From NCBI GenBank assembly GCA_015143295.1, contig CM026574.1, positions 14,634,938 to 14,698,937 of the forward strand: 64,000 bases of DNA. Direction: 5' to 3'. Of the stretch, positions 57,963-64,000 are shown in pieces. A program made the translations under genes and the position numbers. The notes under the pieces were generated by a model. The model did no database searches and was not told the DNA's origin. It worked only from the letters and a program-made list of their open reading frames with translations. The stretch comes from Tetracentron sinense. Taxonomy: Eukaryota; Streptophyta; Magnoliopsida; Trochodendrales; Trochodendraceae. The first letter of the stretch is position 1. Every line of letters starts with the position of its first letter.

Positions 57963-58911
57963 CATAGTAACAAAGTTCGGATTCGGGAATTATTCGGAAG
58001 GGGTTAACTTCGAAAAAAAAGGGAAAAAATCGGCAAATTCGGGTTAAGTTCGGGATAAGTTCGAAAAAATAAAAATTAATAATTATAAAAAATAAGAACG
58101 TGATGCCAACTAATTCATCTACCAATCTATATGTATTGACATCTCTTACTATGTTAACATTTATTTCAATTTCTAAAAAACAAGCATTATGTAAAATCAC
58201 AAACTCAAGAAAAAAATTACATAAGGCTTAAGTGAGCTTTATGTAATTTAAGAAAAAAGAATAATTTAAATTACATGTTTGTATATGCAAATCAAATTAT
58301 ATAAGCAATTAAAAAATATATAAAAACGAGAAAAATAATCTGAATAGATAAAATCAGAAAAACAATATATGAGTGTATTTATTTCGTATAACATAGTTAT
58401 TTAGCAAAATATTGAAATAGCTCAAAATAAATGACACAAATCTTATTTTCTCTTAGTTCAGTGGAAATTCAACAGACTAACCAGCTTGCAAAATTATCTT
58501 TTTTCTCTCAATTCAATCAAATGTAATCAAAATCCTAAAATAGCTTACTCGGATAGAGTTTTCTCATTCTTCTATCAGTTGGCGATTTCAATCAAATGAA
58601 GATTTCTCAGTGTGAAATAAGTCTCGAGTTATTAGTAATAATTATATTGCTAATAGAAAATTCATTTTACCCTCATTTTTATTTTAGAATTCTGAATAAG
58701 CATGAACGAATAATTTGTGAGAAATCTTCATTCGGAATAAGTTCGGCATAAGTTCGGAATAATTCGTTCGTTCGGGAATTATTCGCGAATAATTCGTCAG
58801 TTCGGGAATTATTCGTTAGTTCGGGAAAAAGAAGCCTTTTTAAACGGCACCCCTTAAAAAATGAATAGTTTGGGTACAATTCGGGAATTATTCGAGAACT
58901 TTGTTACTATG
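57963..58911. mobile_element. hAT-type non-autonomous element, NTTCGG family, 949 bp
   Basis: A perfect 8 bp duplication CTCCCAAC occurs at 57955-57962 and 58912-58919. The ends CATAGTAACAAAGTTCGG and CGAGAACTTTGTTACTATG pair. Subterminal copies of GTTCGGGAATTATTCG repeat five or more times on the right (58735-58900). The centre is A/T-rich with no transposase. Confidence 0.9.
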
Positions 58912-58919
58912 CTCCCAAC

Positions 58920-59414
58920 GAAGGCATTTATCTCTACCTTATTCTACGACTCTTCAGCCCGGCTAATGTAGGCCTAAACCTCCTCTATAATCTATCCCTC
59001 TTCTATCTCGCAATGATACATATGATCCGTTCCGAACGTTTATCCCAACAAAGAGTCGTAACTATGAACGAAGTTTCTCAACCCGTGCCATCTTCTCCAA
59101 CTTCCTTTTTTCTGTCTACCCTTTTCCATTGGGGGTGTCATATGCCCCCATCCTCTCTCTCTGTTTTCAGAAACTTGAATAGATCGGGTATGGGATGCTG
59201 CTGCGTCCTCCCCCCATCTTCCCAATGAAAATCATATCTCTTCCCCCATTCTGCTTCCCAACAAAACTCCCTCTCTCCAAAGAAAACCCTCAATCTGCTC
59301 GAAAAATACCTAGATTTTTTCTAATTCCTAAGTTTTTCGTGTTTTGTGGCCGTAGCTATTTTCTTTAAGGCTTAGATTTGGCTAACTATTAGTGTTTGTC
59401 ATTTTTGAGACAAA
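58920..59414 (+). other. Possible promoter/leader of the unidentified gene
   Basis: Pyrimidine-rich and GC-richer sequence with CCCTCTCTCC and ACCCTCAATCTGC words precedes the ATG at 59415. No convincing TATA box is placed. Confidence 0.25.
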
Positions 59415-62400
59415 ATGGCGAATGTGGGGAAGGTGGCAATGGATCTCTCAGTGTCTTTTCTGAAGGCTGATAGAATCAGGTATTTGGATGATTTCTTAAT
59501 TTTTCTCTTCTATCTTACTACATTTTCAACTTATCTCTTGCTTCAGTCCTAGATGCTTGAAGCTTTTAGTAGTACATGCCAATTTATTATGTTGTTCTAC
59601 ACCTCTTCGAGATTACAGGTTAAATCACTTATATTTCTTTTATTTGTATTGGAGGTCTTGAGTGATTTTTCCTTTTTGCTCATTTTCTCGCAGATTTATT
59701 CATCGGTGAAACAATGGTCCAAGTATGGGGACAATTCCAGTTTCTGGGAATGATATTGATGACAAAATCGATGTACTTTTTCTTTTCTTTCAACTAATTA
59801 TTTTATGGATAGATTTTGTTAGGTTTTGTTCTTCTAATGTCTGAAAATTAATAGTTAAATATTAGAATGTGTGTCGAAGCATGTTATCAATTTATCAACT
59901 ATCTTCTGAAGTAGTTGCATTTTTATAAATTTAATTTATTAATAGTAGGTCTTAAGTTTTTATTTATTGAAGGAGTCTATATTGTCTCTATGCTTTAGCA
60001 ATAAGGGTTCTAGGTATATTTGTTATGGGAAAGTGGTCAAGTTGTAAGAATATGGGCACTTGACTCCCCATCAGTTTAATGGGTAATCTTCTACTTCACA
60101 CATCAATTCTGGAGAAAGAGTTGCTGAGCTGAAGTAATCTTCTATGTGTTCCAACTTGGGCAATTAAAATTCTATGTCTAACCAACAAGCATTTTGGGAA
60201 CTTTTTTCCCTTTGTGTATAGTTTGTGACTTCGATTTTTTGGTTTTCTAAAAGCTTATTTGTTTTTTCAATGATTTTTAAGGTAAGGCACCGAGAGTGCT
60301 TGATTTCTCAGACAAGCTGACACACCTTTTAGGGACTGCAGGGGTCGACAAAGCTGTCCATCTGTGAGCTAGATACAAATGATAGCAGCCCGAAGGTTTG
60401 TAATGTACTCTACTTGAAATTACCAAATCAATTATATTGCATTTCTATGGAGTAATGAACTTTCATGGCATTTAGTTTATTTACACATGTTGGTGGAGTT
60501 GGTATTAGTGTATTACCTACTTTTCAGTTCATCACATTTATTTAGTAAGATAAATTCTATTACAATCAGATCGTGGTAATATGTATGTCCCTGTTCTCTT
60601 CTGGCTCATGCATAATTTCTATTAAGTTGCTTTGTGGGAGACCGAATAATGTTGTTTGGTGTTGTGAGTTAGGTTCATTGGTGAAGGAAAGATGATCAAA
60701 CCTTTCTAGCAAAGGAAGATTTAATTTCTAGATTGTTGATGTCGACAATTTTTTGAATTTCATGTCTTAGATTATATTTCACTACATCCATTCCTTTCTC
60801 TGGTTTGCAGGTTCCTTTCCCCTATTTGGATTTTTCTTATTTCTAAATTTAGTCCATGCTTTTGAATACAAGAAGCTTACCATTCAGTTTTTCTTCCCTT
60901 TTAGAAGATATATTTCAGATACTATGGCAATTATTAAGACCTTTATCCATTTTCTTTAATTTCATGTTTTCTCAGTCTCCTCCTTCAATGTTCTTAGATG
61001 CTCATAAAAAGTAACTTGCAGTTGCTCAAAAATTAAGAGGAAATAAATACCACCTAAACTATCCCATTTCAAAATCAAAATCAAAATCTACCTTACACAT
61101 CTTTAATTTAATTTTTTAAAGTTCTGCAATTACTTTCGCATTATAGTTATGTATGATGTTCAACACAATGAACAGGAAAATTGATTGCGAAACACAAGGA
61201 CATAACTTCTTGGTGGTTTTACTTGCATCTCGGGTGGCATTTGTTATCTCTCTAATGCTCTCCATCTTCGTGAAGGATCAAGTTCAGATGCTGTGGTGAG
61301 GACTCCTCTTACCCTCCTTCTTGCATTCATTTACACCCTTCCCATCAGCATTATAATTGCCATAACAAATCAGGTAACTAAGTCAAAGCTCATGCCACCT
61401 CCCTTACTTCCATTCTCATTACATGCTCATAATACTTTATTCATGCCTTTTCAAGCCTTTAGTGCCTATAGGGTGGGTAAGATATAGAAGAGAGATTCTC
61501 CACTTTTTGTTAGTTATCGTTCTTATGCATTGAGTTTCATGTTTAATGGATTGAAATTTTGTTCCAATAGCTCTTTTGGTTGCATGTTTTATTTTATCTT
61601 ACTTATTTGCAGCGAAGATGTTAACACAAATGAAGGGTGTCAACAACTTCTGAGGATGCTAGATTTTCTTCTTTATTCTGGTTTCCTAACATGACCTAAA
61701 TAATCTGAGTTTTGGGGTAGTTAATATATTCATCTAATTGATTTGAATCCTTAGAGCTAATAGTAGCGGGTGGAAACTTAATTACTTTTCCTCTATCATT
61801 CTAGAAGAACAACTTTCCCAATTACTCTGCAAAAAATTCCTGATATTTCAATCAGTGATATACACACAGTACTCATCCTTCTAGATTCCTTGCGAGAATT
61901 TCCTGAGAGTTCAGTTAGTGTGATACACGGTACTCATCCTCCTATGAAACTGTTTGTTTGTCTTACTATGAACATGATACATGGCCAGAAACCAAGGGAT
62001 TCCTAGAATAATTACAAATGATATTAAGTATTAATCCTGGATGGATGTTGTGTCCAAAACCAGAAGTTGATTGCACATGTTTTACTATCTAATTCATTTG
62101 AATTGGTCATTTGCACCATGTAAAGCTCTTTTACTGTGTCCATCTTCAAGTCTCTTGCAAAATATAGAAATTAACCATATAGTCGACTGAAACCTGCACT
62201 GCCGTTTATGTTTTGCAATTGGATTGTAATGAAACATTGTTTTCTACTTGGATAAATTAGCTTTGCTGGTGTTCTTGGCGTGTTGCACTAATCATATTAG
62301 TGGGACTATTTCTGGGAGCTGTGAATTGCGTTGTCCCAATCAGCTGGTGTCCTCTTAGCTCAAGAAAGAGAAGTCATACTTTTTCAAGATGGGAATGGTC

Positions 62401-62512
62401 GCATCTATTGTATTCCAAGCTGAGACGGTTCTATAGCTCTGTTTACAAAGTTTGTTTATCAGAGGCTGGATGGAGCCAAACACTTGTGGTGGAATATTGG
62501 TTCTCACTTTAA
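59415..62512 (+). pseudogene. Unidentified multi-exon gene, probably decayed
   Basis: ATG at 59415 opens 65 bases (MANVGKVAMDLSVSFLKADR) ending AATCAG|GTATTT. An exon-like segment at 59697-59760 follows TTTTCTCGCAG. A coding-looking segment at 60283-60363 reads KAPRVLDFSDKLTHLLGTAG, and 60342-60396 gives an alternative frame ending CCGAAG|GTTTGT. A 54-codon open segment at 61212-61373 (GGFTCISGGICYLSNALHLR, then a hydrophobic FIYTLPISIIIAI stretch) ends CAG|GTAACT. A last hydrophobic open segment lies at 62266-62340. Frames between segments do not join cleanly, with stops after the second, so this may be a decayed gene or one whose exons I have misplaced. The hydrophobic stretches suggest a membrane protein. 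I do not recognise the family. Confidence 0.35.
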
Positions 62513-62608
62513 TATTTGTAACAAGAGAAATCTGTTATATACAAGTCCCTTGGAACTTCTATGCATACATTTGCTTATTATGGTAAAGTTGCCAACTGAG
62601 ATCATTTA

Positions 62609-62756
62609 CCCTATGTTTGGTTGTCGAGAAAATAAGTAAAAACAAGGAAAAGAAAAGAAAATTAGACAAAAAGCAACTAAAAATTGTATTAAAAATCCAA
62701 AATTTTCTTTTCTTTTCCATGTTTTCATCAATTTTCTTGGCAACCAAACATAGCAT
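62609..62756. mobile_element. Tourist-like MITE copy 2, 148 bp
   Basis: The ends CCCTATGTTTGGTTGTCG and TTGGCAACCAAACATAG pair, flanked by TTA (62606-62608 and 62757-62759). Same family and almost the same length as 32652-32798, with the shared interior AAAAGAAAAGAAAAT. Confidence 0.8.
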
Positions 62757-62839
62757 TTAAGGTTAGTTTTGAGATAATCTATAAATTCCAACAATTATAT
62801 AGACAAGGATATGTTTGTTTAGATATCTTGCCATTTAGA

Positions 62840-63205
62840 GAGGAGCATGTCAGGCTGATGTTTGTTTTTGGGTGGGTCCTGTCCCTACAGGACCTATACT
62901 ACAAAGTTAGCCGGTCAGAAGTTAGCTGGGGCATCAAGGCTCTTGCAACCTTTAGTTGGGGGCATCAAGGCTCTTGCAACCCTTACCCCTGGGGGGGGGG
63001 GGGGGGGATTAGATCCCCAGACCTCCACCCTTGGAAGGCCACACCCCTACCACTCACGCAAGAGGTGGGGGTGTTGTCAGGCTGATGTTTGGCTCTTGCA
63101 ACCCTTACCCCTGGGGGGGGGGGGGATTAGATCCCCAGACCTCCACCCCTGGAAGGCCACACCCCTACCACTCACGCAAGAGGTGGGGGTGTTGTCAGGC
63201 TGATG
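62840..63205 (-). repeat. Tandemly duplicated SINE-like unit with G runs
   Basis: A block with GGCTCTTGCAACCCTTACCCC, a G14-G17 run, GATTAGATCCCCAGACCTCC and CACGCAAGAGGTGGGGGTG occurs at about 62965-63085 and again at 63090-63205, nearly identical. On the minus strand GGGGATCTAATCCCC resembles a pol III B box, with TGAGTGGTAGGGGTGTGG an A-box candidate upstream, so the unit may derive from a tRNA-like SINE. Confidence 0.65.
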
Positions 63206-64000
63206 TTTGGAATCACTTTTTCTTATTTGTATTTATGTTTTGATTAAAATTTTCCCTTTAATCTTGCTTTTATCTTTGGAAGAAGGCCTGCATTGTAATA
63301 AATAAATTAAATTATATCATTAAACTTGGTTTGCTTAATATGAAAAAAACTATCATATTATTTTATCTTCTTATCCCGTGGTATGGGGTGTTTGGGGTTG
63401 TTTGTGAGTATATATATCTATATTAATACTATATGCTGGTTGGTTCCACGTGGCACACTCAATTGCTCTCTATTCTCTTGAAATTGGTGCCACGTGGCAC
63501 ACCTAATAACCAATAGCTTTATCCCATGTGTCACCTATTCTCTTTATTGTCTTACCCCACTCACAGATTTGGTATGGACCCACAAATTTAATTATTAAAA
63601 TTATTATTAATTAAGTCATTTATTAAGTGAGATGAGTAGGGACGGTTCACTCTCCCAACTCTTCTTCTCTCTCACCCTACAACCATTCTCTATTGATCTA
63701 TGCATTCTCACCTACTTAACTTTTAATAATCTATACTATACTACTACTACTATAAAACAGAGTTAGATTATTTCTATGGATGCCACGTATGCATGTATTG
63801 TGATGCCACATAGGACTCCTTTTATTTTGTGAAGCCACATCAGATAAACCTCTTTCATTTTTCTCTCTCACACGTTACAAATGGTAACATTTATTCTCTT
63901 TCTCTCTCCCTCAAACAACCCAATTTACACCCTTCCTCAATTTACTCACTTCCTCTATTTATCCCTATTAAAATCATAGACAGTTACAATATTGGATTGA
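63206..64000. other. Intergenic with TGCCACGTGG-type repeat words
   Basis: GGTTCCACGTGGCACAC (63441) and GGTGCCACGTGGCACAC (63487) are near-copies. GATGCCACGTATG and GTGATGCCACATAGGA follow at 63779-63812, after a CTACTACTACTATAAAAC run. The pattern resembles Helitron or MITE ends, but no element could be bounded before the window ends. Confidence 0.35.

Overview
This is nuclear DNA of a flowering plant. It is AT-rich, its genes have GT-AG introns, and most of the window is old and recent transposable elements. The gene families (PRAF PH/RCC1/FYVE, WAT1-type EamA transporter, type I MADS-box) are plant families, and the copia element is primed by plant initiator tRNA-Met. I cannot name the species.

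Genes I can support: (1) the first two coding exons of a PRAF-type gene on the minus strand (7163-7210 and 3456-3542), the rest not found in the window; (2) a two-exon gene for a small N-myristoylated, Glu/Lys-rich protein (39334-41663, plus); (3) a seven-exon WAT1-related transporter gene (44785-49090, plus) whose 2.3 kb intron 5 holds an LTR-like insertion with a minisatellite; (4) a type I MADS-box gene with a 5'-UTR intron (50144-51067, minus). There is also a two-exon aldehyde dehydrogenase pseudogene (56569-57087), a possible two-exon fragment (18165-18525) and an unidentified, probably decayed multi-exon gene (59415-62512).

Mobile DNA by region: 0-2.2 kb, LINE 3' end fused to a copia remnant; 3-7 kb, PRAF introns with LINE, SINE and foldback insertions; 9-13 kb, LTR-like and foldback debris; 14.4-17.5 kb, a four-deep nest (hAT, Helitron, foldback, solo LTR); 19.1-24.9 kb, a complete but dead Ty1/copia element with near-identical short LTRs and a nested hAT element; 25-29 kb, a tandem repeat and several Helitrons; 31.6-37.3 kb, a LINE split by a 3.4 kb solo LTR and a Tourist-like MITE; 38-63 kb, hAT-type, Tourist-like and SINE-like insertions around the genes.

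The most unusual signals are: one foldback family (about 290 bp) present in ten or more copies, alone and as paired modules inside Helitrons; Helitron ends that are tandemly duplicated; and the copia element, whose five nonsense codons are all TAG and all explicable as C-to-T or G-to-A changes although its two LTRs differ by one substitution and one 8 bp indel. Nothing was searched against a database; family names rest on motif recognition.
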